64,000 nucleotides of DNA from Allobrachymonas denitrificans DSM 15123 (lineage in GTDB: Bacteria > Pseudomonadota > Gammaproteobacteria > Burkholderiales > Burkholderiaceae_C): assembly GCF_900110225.1 (NCBI RefSeq), contig NZ_FOCW01000005.1:53040-117039 (forward strand), written 5' to 3'. The position numbers and the translations under genes are program-made. Below are positions 7,815-17,040 of the stretch, one piece after another; positions within the stretch are counted from its first letter, which is position 1, and each line of letters starts with the position of its first letter. Below the pieces are notes generated by a model that had not been told where the DNA came from, ran no database searches, and saw nothing but the letters and a program-made list of their open reading frames with translations.

Positions 7815-10037
7815 ATGTTTTCGACTCCGTTTTCGCCCCGCCGCCTGCGCAAGCCGCTCGCCCGCCTGACGCTGGCAGCGCTGATGGCGTCCACTTTCAC
7901 CGCCCCCGCTGCGCTGGCACAGGGCCTGGTCACGCTGAATTTTTCCAACGCCGAAATCGAATCGGTGGCGCGCACCATCTCGGCCATTACCGGCCGCAAC
8001 GTGGTGCTCGATTCGCGCGCCAAGGGCACTATCAGCATCCAGTCCGAGCGTCCCGTCACCGCCGCGCAGGCCGTCAACCAGTTTGGAGCGGCGCTGCGCC
8101 TGCAGGGCTTTGCGCTGGTGGAATCTGGCGGTATCTACAAGGTGGTGCCCGAGGCCGATGCCAAGCTACAGGCGCGTGTGGTGCCTCGCAGCAGCACGGC
8201 CATGGGCAACCAGGTGGTGACGCGCGTGTTCAAGCTGCGCTACGAGAACGCCAACAACCTGGTGCCGGCACTGCGCCCGCTGATCAGCCCCAACAACACC
8301 ATCAACGCCAGCAACGCGCAGACGCTGGTGGTGACCGACTATGCCGACAACATGCAGCGCATCGAGCGCATGATTGCGGGCATGGACCAACCGGTAGGCA
8401 GCGACGTGGAGGTGATTCCGCTGCGCTACGGCATTGCCACCGACATGGCGCCGCTGGTGCAGAAGCTGCTGGATGGCAGCAGCACGGCGGCTGCCGCTGC
8501 TCCGGGTGGTGCTGGTGGCGGCTTTGGCCGCACCACGGTGCTGGCCGAGGCGCGTAGCAACGCGCTGATCGTGCGCGCCCCCACCAATGCCCAGGCCACC
8601 CAGGCGCGCAGCCTGATCCTGCGGCTGGACCAGCCGGCCATGAGCAACCACAGCGTGAACGGCGAGGCAGGCAATATCTGGGTGGTGCACCTCAAGAACG
8701 CCGATGCCACGCGCATGGCCACCACGCTGCGCGCCGCGATGGCGGCAAACGAGGTGAACAGTGGCAGCGGCACGCCGGGCATGTCGGTCTCGGTGGGCAA
8801 CAATACCCAGGCGGGCGGTGCACCCCAGGTGCAGGTCACAGCCACTTCTGCGCTGCAGGGCAGCGGCTCGCCCTCCACCGGCGGCCCGATCCAGGCCGAT
8901 CCGTCCACCAACTCCCTGATCATCACCGCCAGCGAGCCGGAATACCGCCAGCTGCGCGCCGTGATCGAGAAGCTGGATACACGCCGCGCGCAGATCTATG
9001 TGGAAAGCCTGATCGTGGAAGTGAGCGCCAACAAGGCGGCCGAACTGGGCGTGCAGTGGCAGAGCCCGCTGTCGTCAGGCGGTCGCGTCGGGCTGCTGGG
9101 CACCAACTTCGGTAAGGCCGGCAACATTCTGGGCATGTCAGCCGAACTGGCCAACAACACGCTGCCCAGCGCCAAGGCCGGCATCAACCTGGGCGCGCTG
9201 GCCACCTTCCGCGGCACCCCGATTCTGGATTTTGTCGCCAACTTTCTGCAGACCACGGGCGATGCCAACGTGCTCTCCACGCCCAACCTGATCACGCTGG
9301 ACAACGAGGAAGCGCGCATCATGATCGGCAAGAACGTGCCCTTCGTGACCGGCCAGTACACCAACAACAACGCCAACAGCGTCAATCCGTTCCAGACCAT
9401 CGAGCGCAAGGACGTGGGCCTGACGCTGCGCGTGAAGCCGCAGATCAGCGAGAACGGCGCCGTGCGCATGCAGATCTACCAGGAAGTCAGCAATGTGGAC
9501 CCGGCCTCCTACACCTCGGCCACGGGGCTGATTACCAACAAGCGCTCGATCGAATCGAACGTGGTGGTGGATGACAGCCAGATCATCGTGCTGGGCGGCC
9601 TGCTGTCGGACGAATATGCCAACGGCCAGGAAAAGGTGCCGCTGCTGGGTGACATTCCGGTGGTGGGCAGCCTGTTCAAGAACGAGAACCGCAGCCGCCA
9701 GAAGATGAACCTGATGGTGTTCCTGCGCCCGGTGATCGTGCGTGATGCGCGCGACAGCGAAAGCCTGTCGCTGGACCGCTACGACATGATGCGCGTGAGC
9801 CAGTTGAACACGCAGCCGGCCAGCGGCGTGGTCAAGCCCTATGACGCACCCGTGCTGCCGCCGGTGCACCATCCCGAAACGGCCTGGACGCCGGTGAGCA
9901 ATCCCGGCCGCACGGCACCCGCACCGCTGATGTACCAACCGCTGGCCGGCGACGCCACCGGCTGGCGCGCCCAGCCTGCCGGCACCGCACCGGCCGAAGA
10001 GGCGCAGCCCTACAACGGCGCCGACACCAATCCCTGA
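7815..10037 (+). CDS. gspD: Type II secretion secretin GspD
   Basis: A 740-residue outer-membrane secretin, the exit pore of the system. It has a Sec signal peptide (ending near ALA-QG, residue ~36), then N0 domain ('VTLNFSNAEIESVARTISAITGRNVVLD'), repeated N1-N3 domains ('VFKLRYENANNLVPALRPLI'), and the C-terminal secretin domain with 'VPLLGDIPVVGSLF' near residue 615. Gly/Ala-rich and Ser/Gly-rich loops occur in N2/N3 (about 8490-8520 and 8760-8880). No pilotin gene is nearby. It lies between gspN and gspE. Confidence 0.97.
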   Translation: MFSTPFSPRRLRKPLARLTLAALMASTFTAPAALAQGLVTLNFSNAEIESVARTISAITGRNVVLDSRAKGTISIQSERPVTAAQAVNQFGAALRLQGFALVESGGIYKVVPEADAKLQARVVPRSSTAMGNQVVTRVFKLRYENANNLVPALRPLISPNNTINASNAQTLVVTDYADNMQRIERMIAGMDQPVGSDVEVIPLRYGIATDMAPLVQKLLDGSSTAAAAAPGGAGGGFGRTTVLAEARSNALIVRAPTNAQATQARSLILRLDQPAMSNHSVNGEAGNIWVVHLKNADATRMATTLRAAMAANEVNSGSGTPGMSVSVGNNTQAGGAPQVQVTATSALQGSGSPSTGGPIQADPSTNSLIITASEPEYRQLRAVIEKLDTRRAQIYVESLIVEVSANKAAELGVQWQSPLSSGGRVGLLGTNFGKAGNILGMSAELANNTLPSAKAGINLGALATFRGTPILDFVANFLQTTGDANVLSTPNLITLDNEEARIMIGKNVPFVTGQYTNNNANSVNPFQTIERKDVGLTLRVKPQISENGAVRMQIYQEVSNVDPASYTSATGLITNKRSIESNVVVDDSQIIVLGGLLSDEYANGQEKVPLLGDIPVVGSLFKNENRSRQKMNLMVFLRPVIVRDARDSESLSLDRYDMMRVSQLNTQPASGVVKPYDAPVLPPVHHPETAWTPVSNPGRTAPAPLMYQPLAGDATGWRAQPAGTAPAEEAQPYNGADTNP

Positions 10038-10049
10038 CCGCCCGCCGCC

Positions 10050-11444
10050 ATGCGCTACCCCCTGCCCTACGCCTTCGCGCGCCGCCACCAGTTGCTGGTT
10101 GAACAGCAGGACGACGGAAGCCTGCTGCTCTGGCACGGCCACGGCGTACCGCCCGGCCCGGCCTGGAGCGAAGTGCAGCGCAAGCACCGCATCGCCAGCG
10201 TGCAGGCGATCGAACCGCCGCAGTTGGCGCAGCGCATAAGCGCTGCTTATGCGCAAGGTGAATCCAGCGCCGCCAGCGTGGTAAGCGAGGTGCAGAGCGA
10301 TGCCGACCTGAGCCGCATGATGCAGGAACTGCCGCCGGTGGAAGACCTGCTGGAAGCCGCCGATGATGCGCCCATCATCCGCATGCTCAACGCCCTGCTC
10401 ACCCAGGCCGCGCGCGATGGCGCCAGCGACATCCACATTGAGCCCTTCGAGCACCACAGCGCGGTGCGCTTTCGCGTGGACGGCAGTCTGCGCGAGGTGG
10501 TGCAGCCCAACCGCGCCCTGCACGCCGCCCTGATCAGCCGCCTGAAAATCATGGCCGATCTGGACATCGCCGAAAAACGCCTGCCGCAGGACGGCCGCAT
10601 CAGCCTGCGTCTGGGCACGCGCGCCATCGACGTGCGCGTCTCCACCCTGCCCAGCGCCTTTGGCGAGCGCGCCGTGCTGCGTCTGCTGGACAAATCCGGC
10701 AACCGCATCAGTCTGGAAGCGGTGGGCATGCAGGGCGAAACGCTGCGCCAGTTCGACCATCTGATTCGCCAGCCGCACGGCATCATCCTGGTGACCGGCC
10801 CGACCGGCTCCGGCAAGACCACCACGCTGTATTCGGCGCTGAGCCGCCTCGATGCCCACAGCGGCAACATCATGACGGTGGAAGACCCGATCGAATACGA
10901 GCTGCCCGGCATCGGCCAGACGCAGGTGAACGCCCGCATCGACCTGACCTTTGCCAAGGCGCTGCGCGCCATCCTGCGCCAGGATCCAGACGTGATCATG
11001 ATCGGCGAGATCCGTGACTTCGAGACGGCGCAGATCGCCATCCAGGCCTCGCTCACCGGCCACCTGGTGCTGGCCACGCTGCACACCAACGATGCCGCCA
11101 GCGCCGTCACGCGCCTGGGCGACATGGGGGTGGAGCCTTTCCTGCTGGCCAGTTCACTGCTGGGCGTGCTGGCGCAGCGTCTGGTGCGCAAGGTGTGCAC
11201 GCACTGCCACGGCAAGGGCTGCGAACACTGCGGCCAGAGCGGCTACGCAGGGCGCACCGGCATTTTCGAGTTGCTGCTGGTGGACGACGCCATTCGTGCG
11301 CAAATCCACCAGCGCGCGTCCGAAGCCGAGATCCGCAACGCGGCGTTGGCCAACGGCATGACGCTGATGCGCGACGACGGCGAACGTCTGGTGGCGGCCG
11401 GCATCACCACCACCGAAGAACTGCTGCGCGTGACGCGCGACTGA
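10050..11444 (+). CDS. gspE: Type II secretion ATPase GspE
   Basis: A 464-residue cytoplasmic hexameric ATPase powering pseudopilus assembly. An N1E/N2E region precedes '[10 protein letters not shown]'. Walker A '[10 protein letters not shown]' is near residue 250, the Asp box, Walker B '[16 protein letters not shown]' near 310, and the His box '[12 protein letters not shown]' near 340. The zinc-binding module is compact ([12 protein letters not shown]), with less than the usual loop between the Cys pairs. A perfect inverted repeat lies in its 5' part at 10232-10254. Confidence 0.97.
   Translation: MRYPLPYAFARRHQLLVEQQDDGSLLLWHGHGVPPGPAWSEVQRKHRIASVQAIEPPQLAQRISAAYAQGESSAASVVSEVQSDADLSRMMQELPPVEDLLEAADDAPIIRMLNALLTQAARDGASDIHIEPFEHHSAVRFRVDGSLREVVQPNRALHAALISRLKIMADLDIAEKRLPQDGRISLRLGTRAIDVRVSTLPSAFGERAVLRLLDKSGNRISLEAVGMQGETLRQFDHLIRQPHGIILVTGPTGSGKTTTLYSALSRLDAHSGNIMTVEDPIEYELPGIGQTQVNARIDLTFAKALRAILRQDPDVIMIGEIRDFETAQIAIQASLTGHLVLATLHTNDAASAVTRLGDMGVEPFLLASSLLGVLAQRLVRKVCTHCHGKGCEHCGQSGYAGRTGIFELLLVDDAIRAQIHQRASEAEIRNAALANGMTLMRDDGERLVAAGITTTEELLRVTRD
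10232..10254. repeat. Perfect inverted repeat inside gspE
   Basis: Arms GCGCATAAGC and GCTTATGCGC separated by the three bases GCT make a perfect 10-bp stem. It is inside the gspE coding region (about codons 61-68), with no T-run, so it is not an intrinsic terminator. It could be chance, or a structure affecting mRNA stability. Confidence 0.7.
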
Positions 11445-11448
11445 CGCC

Positions 11449-12675
11449 ATGCCGGTCTACCAGTTTCAGGCACTCGACGCCCAGGGCCGCACCCGCAAGG
11501 GCACGCTGGAGGCCGACACGCTCAAGGCCGCCCGCACCGCCCTGCGTGCGCAGCAACTGGTGCCGATGGAGGTGCAGGCCCTCAACGCCGACCAGCTGGC
11601 ACGCGGCAGCGGGCTGAACCGCGCGCTGTTCGTGCCCAAGGCCTTCAACAGCACGGCGCTGGCGGTGTGGACGCGCCAGCTGGCCGGTCTGGTCGGTGCC
11701 GGTCTGCCCATCGAGCGCGCGATGCAGGCACTGACCGAAGAAGCCGACAGCGAACGCCAGCGCCAGCTGGTAACCTCGCTGCGCTCCGAAGTGAACGCAG
11801 GCAGCAGCTTTGCCAAGGCGCTACAGCAGCATCCACGCGAATTCAGCCCCATCTACACCGCCGTGATAGCCGCGGGCGAACACAGCGGTGGCCTTGGCGC
11901 CGTGCTGCTCAGCCTGGCGGACGATCTGGAAGCACAGCAGGAACTGCGCTCCAAGCTGATCGGCGCCTCGCTCTATCCGGGCATCGTCACGCTGGTGGCC
12001 ATCGTGATCGTGGTGTTTCTGCTCACCTACGTGGTGCCGCAGGTGGCGAACGTGTTTGCCAGCAGCAAGCGCACCCTGCCCCTGCTGACGACCCTGATGC
12101 TGGCGCTGAGCGACTTTGTGCGGCACTGGGGCTGGCTGCTGGCGCTGCTGGTGACAGGTGCTGCGACGGCGCTGGTGCAGCTGCGCAAGCGCGACAGCTT
12201 CCGGCAGCGCTTCGATGCGCTGTGGCTGCGGCTGCCGGTGGTGGGGCTGCTGGCGCGCAACTTCAATGCGGCGCGCTTTGCGGGAACGCTGGCAATGCTG
12301 GTGCAGGCGGGTGTGCCTATCTTGAAGGCACTGCAGGCGGCAAGCGAAACGCTATCGAACCGGGCCATGCAGGTGGACGCGGAAGATGCGATCGTGCTGG
12401 TGCGTGAAGGCGCGCCGCTGGCGAGTGCGCTGGCGCAGAAGAAGCGCTTTCCGACGCTGGTGAGCATGTTTGCGCGGCTGGGGGAGCAGACCGGGCAACT
12501 GCCGGCGATGCTGGGGCGGGCGGCGAAGCAGTTGGGGAATGAGGTGCAGCGGCGGGCGATCCGGTTGGCCACTATACTAGAGCCGTTACTGATTGTAATG
12601 ATGGGGTTGGTGGTGATGCTGATTGTGCTGGCGGTGTTGATGCCGATTATTCAGCTCAATCAGCTAACTGGCTGA
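11449..12675 (+). CDS. gspF: Type II secretion platform protein GspF
   Basis: A 408-residue polytopic inner-membrane protein at the core of the T2SS platform. It begins 'MPVYQFQALDAQGRTRKGTLEAD', the standard GspF N-terminus. Two repeated T2SSF domains follow (about 75-195 and 275-400), with 'TRQLAGLVGAGLPIERAM' and 'AGTLAMLVQAGVPILKAL'. Three membrane segments are visible (about 170-195, 223-245, 375-400). Intact C-terminus 'MPIIQLNQLTG'. Last gene of the gsp operon; the defence island starts right after it. Confidence 0.96.
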   Translation: MPVYQFQALDAQGRTRKGTLEADTLKAARTALRAQQLVPMEVQALNADQLARGSGLNRALFVPKAFNSTALAVWTRQLAGLVGAGLPIERAMQALTEEADSERQRQLVTSLRSEVNAGSSFAKALQQHPREFSPIYTAVIAAGEHSGGLGAVLLSLADDLEAQQELRSKLIGASLYPGIVTLVAIVIVVFLLTYVVPQVANVFASSKRTLPLLTTLMLALSDFVRHWGWLLALLVTGAATALVQLRKRDSFRQRFDALWLRLPVVGLLARNFNAARFAGTLAMLVQAGVPILKALQAASETLSNRAMQVDAEDAIVLVREGAPLASALAQKKRFPTLVSMFARLGEQTGQLPAMLGRAAKQLGNEVQRRAIRLATILEPLLIVMMGLVVMLIVLAVLMPIIQLNQLTG

Positions 12676-12774
12676 ATCAGGACATTCAGTAGACTCGGAT
12701 CGTCGAGCTGAAGCTGGTGTCACAACTAGATCAACCCTGGCCAGAGATCACCGAGATGGCCTGAGGGGATGAAC

Positions 12775-13230
12775 ATGCTCGCAAAACTCGAACGACTCAT
12801 CGGCGAAATCGGCGACCTCAACAGCAAGTTAATCCTGCTGGTTGGTCCCAGCCGCAGTGGCAAGACCCAACTGCTGCGCCAGATCGGCACCAAGCTCAAC
12901 ATCGAGCCGCTCAACGTCGGCCTGGAGCTGGGGCGTCGTTTGGCCGCCACGCCGAACAACAAGCGCGGCTTCTCGGCAGGCGAACTGCTGCGGGAGATCA
13001 CGGACAAGGAACGAACTGAAGACCCTCTGTTGCTCGACAATCTCGAGTTGTTGTTCGAGCCGGGCCTGCAGATCAACCCGCTTGACCTCGTCAGGCGGCT
13101 GGCTCATTCCAAGCGCGTCGTGGCCGTCTGGCCTGGCGAGCTGCGCGGTGACCGCTTGTTATACGCAGACATCAGCCATCCAGAACATCGTGACTACAGC
13201 CGCGACGGCGTGGTCGCAATCGATATTTGA
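12775..13230 (+). CDS. brxF: BREX-3 P-loop protein BrxF
   Basis: A 151-residue P-loop NTPase with Walker A 'GPSRSGKTQLLRQ' near residue 20. The small size, the lead 'LERLIGEIGDLNSKLILLVG' and the place as first gene before a giant brxC match BrxF of type 3 BREX. A GAGGGG ribosome site abuts the ATG at 12769 with no spacing but stands 6 bases from the in-frame ATG at 12775, so the latter is chosen. BrxF is required for BREX-3 but its mechanism is not known. The stop lies 24 bases before brxC. Confidence 0.85.
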   Translation: MLAKLERLIGEIGDLNSKLILLVGPSRSGKTQLLRQIGTKLNIEPLNVGLELGRRLAATPNNKRGFSAGELLREITDKERTEDPLLLDNLELLFEPGLQINPLDLVRRLAHSKRVVAVWPGELRGDRLLYADISHPEHRDYSRDGVVAIDI

Positions 13231-13253
13231 CGCAAGGGAGAAGAGAAAACTAT

Positions 13254-16200
13254 ATGGCCATGAACATGAAATACGGAGATCTGATCCAGTTCGAGCAGAT
13301 CGAGTCAGTCATTCAGCTGCTCGATGCCGGGCGCCCTGACGAAGCCAAGAAGCTCGTCGCGACCTATGTCATCTCCGACGACATGGCCGAGCGGATCTCC
13401 AAGCTCATGGTTCCCCAGCTCAGTTTCGACGACTCGGTCGATCACAAGGGCGTGCTGATCGTCGGCAACTACGGTACAGGTAAGTCGCACTTGATGTCGG
13501 TGCTGTCGCTGGTGGCCGAAGACGCTGCCTACGCGCCGATGATCCGCCACCCCAAGGTGGCCGAGGCGGTTGCCCCGATCGCTGGCCGCTTCAAGGTGCT
13601 GCGTATCGAGGTGGGTGGGCTGCAGATGCCGCTGCGCCAAATCATCACTCTGCAGCTTGAGCGTTTCCTCGAAAAACTCGGCGTCGATTACACATTCCCG
13701 ACCGCCGACAAGGAGCTCAACAACAAGGACTCCTTCGAGGAGATGATGGCCGCGTTCGCGGAGAAATTCCCGGACCAGGGTGTGCTGCTGGTGGTCGACG
13801 AGTTCCTGGAGTACCTGCAGTCCCGCCGCGATCACGAGCTGGTGCAGGATCTGGCCATCCTGCGGCAGATCGGCGAAGTCACCAAGCACCTGAAGTTCCG
13901 CTTCGTGGCCGGTGTGCAGGAAGCCATCTTCGACAGCGTGCGCTTCCAGCATGTGGCCGACAGCATGCGCCGCGTCAACGAACGCTTCACTCAGATCCTG
14001 ATCGACCGTCAGGACGTCAGCTTCGTCGTATCCGCGCGCCTGCTCAAAAAGACGGCTGACCAGCAGAACAAGATCCGCGAATACCTCACGCCGTTCGCCA
14101 AGTTCTACGGGTCCATGAACGAGCGCATGGACGAGTACGTGCGGCTGTTCCCGGTTCACCCGGATTACTTGAAGACCTTCGAGCAGATCCACTTCACCGA
14201 GAAGCGCGGCGCACTCAAGACCATCGAGGCCGCGATGCTGGCCATCCTCGATCAGGACGTACCCGCCGACAAGCCGCTGTTCATCAGCTACGAGAGCTTC
14301 TGGAACACCGTCAAGGCCAACTCGGTCCTGCGCGCCGACCCGAACATCAAAGAAGTCATGCGCGTGTCCGAAGTGCTGGAGTCGCGGGTCCAGCAAGCCT
14401 TCACGCGCCCGGCCTACAAAGCCATGGCGCTGCGCGTCATCAACGCGCTGGCCGTCCACCGTCTGACCACCGGCGGCGACATCCATGTGCCCATCGGCCC
14501 CACGGCTGCCGAGCTGCGTGACGCGCTGTGTCTGTTCCAGCCGGGCGTGGAGGACATGCCGGGCGATCCGGCCGAGAACCTGTTGTCGATGGTGCAGACT
14601 GTGATGCGGGAAGTGCTGAAGACCGTCAACGGCCAGTTCATCTCCAAGGCGCCGGACACCGAGCAGTACTACCTCGACCTAAAGAAAGACATCGACTACG
14701 ACGCGCAGATCGAAAAGCGCGCCGAAGCGCTGTCCGACGATGCGCTGGACCGCGCCTACTACAGCGCCATCAAGGCATTGATGGAGTGCAGCGACGATCT
14801 GCGTTACCCCGGCTTCCAGATCTGGCAGTACCAGATCGAGTGGCAGGAGCGCCGCGTCGAACGCATGGGCTACCTGTTCTTCGGGGCGCCGAATGACCGG
14901 CCCACGGCCCAGCCCGAGCGCGACTTCTACATCTACTTCATCCAGCCTTTCGACAGGCCGAAGTTCAGCGATGCCAACCTAGCGGACGAAGTGTTCTTCC
15001 GCCTGAAGTCGCCAGACGAGGACTACAAGCGCTACCTGTCGCAATACGCAGCGGCCTTGGATCTCGCATCCACCGCCAGCGGCGGCGCGAAGGCCATCTA
15101 CCTATCCAAGGCCCAAGATTCCTTGCGATCCATGAGCAAGTGGCTGCAAGAAAAGCAGATGACTGCGTTCGAGGTCACTTACCAGGGCAAGACCAAGACG
15201 CTGCAGGACTGGTCCAAGGGCGTATCCCTGCGCGACCGCGCCCGACTGGGCCCGGACGAGCGCATCAACTTCCGCGATGTGGTGAACGTCATCTCTGGCC
15301 TGGTGCTGGGCCAGCGCTTCGTCGATCTCTCGCCGGAATACCCCACCTTCTCTGTGCTGGTCACCGAGGCCAACCGCAAGCAACTGATCGGCAATGCGCT
15401 GCGCGCACTGGCCGGCGGCACTCGCACCAAGGATGCCCTCGCTGTGCTCGATGCGCTGGATCTGCTCGATGGCGACCGCGTCGATCCGGCCAACTCCCGC
15501 TATGCGCAGGAAGTGCTGAACCGGCTCAAGGCCAAGGGCCACGGCCAGGTGCTCAACCGCAGTGAGCTGCTGTCGGGTACCTCAGACGTCGAGTATTTCG
15601 CGCCGATCAAGTACCGGCTGGAGCCCGACCTGCTGGTCACCGTGCTGGGCGGCCTCGTCTACTCCGGCGACATCGTGCTCTCCATCACCGGCGACAAGAT
15701 CGACTCCGGCAAACTGACTCAGCTGGCAGAACGCTCGCTGGAGGAACTCAAACAGTTCAAGCACGTCGAGGCGCCCAAGGAGATCAACCTCGCGGTGCTG
15801 CGTGCCTTGTTCGAGTTGTTCGACCTGCCGTCCGGTCTGGCCCAGAAGGCCAGCCAGGGCGACACCGAGCCGGTCATTAAACTGCAGGAGAAAGTCAGTG
15901 GGCTGGTGCCGCGTGTGCTCAAATCTGGCTCCGACCTGCAGCAAGGCAAGCTCGGCTTCTGGGGCCAGAACCTGCTGCGCGAAGAAGAAGCCAAAGACTG
16001 GCACGCCCGGCTGGATTCGCTGAAGAAGTTCACTGAGTCGCTGGCGCCGTACAACACCGTCGGCAAGCTCAAGAACCTGCGCGTCACGCAGGAAGACCTG
16101 GACGGCCAGAAGAAGAATCTGGAGATCCTGGCCGCCGTTGAGCGTCTGCTCGAACTGGTGGTGGAACTGGGCAGTACGGCGTCCTACCTCTCGCAGGCCG

Positions 16201-16994
16201 AAATGGTGCTCCCTGCCGAGCACCCGTGGGTGAAGCAGGCCGAAGCAGCCCGCAAGGCCCTGCAGGACAAACTGAGCCAGGACCGCACCGCCGAGCACGC
16301 CGCCGAATACCGGCAGACGCTCAACCAGCTCAAGAAGGACTACATCACCGCCTACATCGCCAGCCACAGCAAGGCGCGACTGGGCGTGGCCGAGGACAAG
16401 ACCCGCAATGCCCTGCGCAAGGACGACCGTCTGCTGGCGCTTCGCGTGCTGGCCGGCGTGTCGCTGATGCCCACCAGCCAGCTCACTGCCTTCGAGGAGT
16501 CGCTCAACGGCTTGAAGAGCTGCTCATCGCTGGACGAGCCGACCCTGGTCACGGCCGCCGTCTGCCCGCACTGCCAGTTCCGCCCGTCTGCCGAGCAGTT
16601 GGAGCTGATCCCGGCGGCCAACCGCCTGCACAAGCTCGACGATGACCTGGATCAGTTGGTGGCCAACTGGCAGCAGACCCTGCTGGAGAACCTGGAAGAC
16701 CCGTTCACGCAGGACAGCCTGGGCCTGCTGCCGCCCGCGTCCAAGAAGCTGATCGATGCCTTCCTGGCCTCACGCAAGCTGCCGGACCCGATGACCTCCG
16801 AGTTCGCCAACGCCGTGCAAGAGGCGCTGTCGGGGCTGGAGAAGATCGCGGTCAAGGGCGACGAGATCAAGCAAGCGCTGCTGCAAGGCGGCTCACCGGC
16901 CACGCCGGACGATCTGCGCAAGCGCTTCGACACGTTCATGAACGAACGCTGCAAGGGCAAGGATGCGACCAAGCTGCGCTTCGTGATCGAGTGA
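13254..16994 (+). CDS. brxC: BREX-3 large ATPase BrxC
   Basis: A 1246-residue AAA-type ATPase of the BrxC/PglY group (DUF6079-like), the largest protein of BREX. Walker A 'GNYGTGKSH' is near residue 71 and Walker B 'GVLLVVDEFLEYL' near 182. The C-terminal half is largely helical, with coiled-coil-like stretches (about 880-1090) and a CPHC pair near 1103. ATG at 13254 follows a GGGAGAAGAG ribosome site; a TTG at 13227 overlapping the brxF stop is a weaker alternative. BrxC is thought to form a multimer with the methyltransferase and PglZ during host methylation and phage exclusion. Confidence 0.9.
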   Translation: MAMNMKYGDLIQFEQIESVIQLLDAGRPDEAKKLVATYVISDDMAERISKLMVPQLSFDDSVDHKGVLIVGNYGTGKSHLMSVLSLVAEDAAYAPMIRHPKVAEAVAPIAGRFKVLRIEVGGLQMPLRQIITLQLERFLEKLGVDYTFPTADKELNNKDSFEEMMAAFAEKFPDQGVLLVVDEFLEYLQSRRDHELVQDLAILRQIGEVTKHLKFRFVAGVQEAIFDSVRFQHVADSMRRVNERFTQILIDRQDVSFVVSARLLKKTADQQNKIREYLTPFAKFYGSMNERMDEYVRLFPVHPDYLKTFEQIHFTEKRGALKTIEAAMLAILDQDVPADKPLFISYESFWNTVKANSVLRADPNIKEVMRVSEVLESRVQQAFTRPAYKAMALRVINALAVHRLTTGGDIHVPIGPTAAELRDALCLFQPGVEDMPGDPAENLLSMVQTVMREVLKTVNGQFISKAPDTEQYYLDLKKDIDYDAQIEKRAEALSDDALDRAYYSAIKALMECSDDLRYPGFQIWQYQIEWQERRVERMGYLFFGAPNDRPTAQPERDFYIYFIQPFDRPKFSDANLADEVFFRLKSPDEDYKRYLSQYAAALDLASTASGGAKAIYLSKAQDSLRSMSKWLQEKQMTAFEVTYQGKTKTLQDWSKGVSLRDRARLGPDERINFRDVVNVISGLVLGQRFVDLSPEYPTFSVLVTEANRKQLIGNALRALAGGTRTKDALAVLDALDLLDGDRVDPANSRYAQEVLNRLKAKGHGQVLNRSELLSGTSDVEYFAPIKYRLEPDLLVTVLGGLVYSGDIVLSITGDKIDSGKLTQLAERSLEELKQFKHVEAPKEINLAVLRALFELFDLPSGLAQKASQGDTEPVIKLQEKVSGLVPRVLKSGSDLQQGKLGFWGQNLLREEEAKDWHARLDSLKKFTESLAPYNTVGKLKNLRVTQEDLDGQKKNLEILAAVERLLELVVELGSTASYLSQAEMVLPAEHPWVKQAEAARKALQDKLSQDRTAEHAAEYRQTLNQLKKDYITAYIASHSKARLGVAEDKTRNALRKDDRLLALRVLAGVSLMPTSQLTAFEESLNGLKSCSSLDEPTLVTAAVCPHCQFRPSAEQLELIPAANRLHKLDDDLDQLVANWQQTLLENLEDPFTQDSLGLLPPASKKLIDAFLASRKLPDPMTSEFANAVQEALSGLEKIAVKGDEIKQALLQGGSPATPDDLRKRFDTFMNERCKGKDATKLRFVIE

Positions 16995-17040
16995 CACGGT
17001 GATCGCTCGACCATGACAAGAAGAATTTGAGGAACGACTG

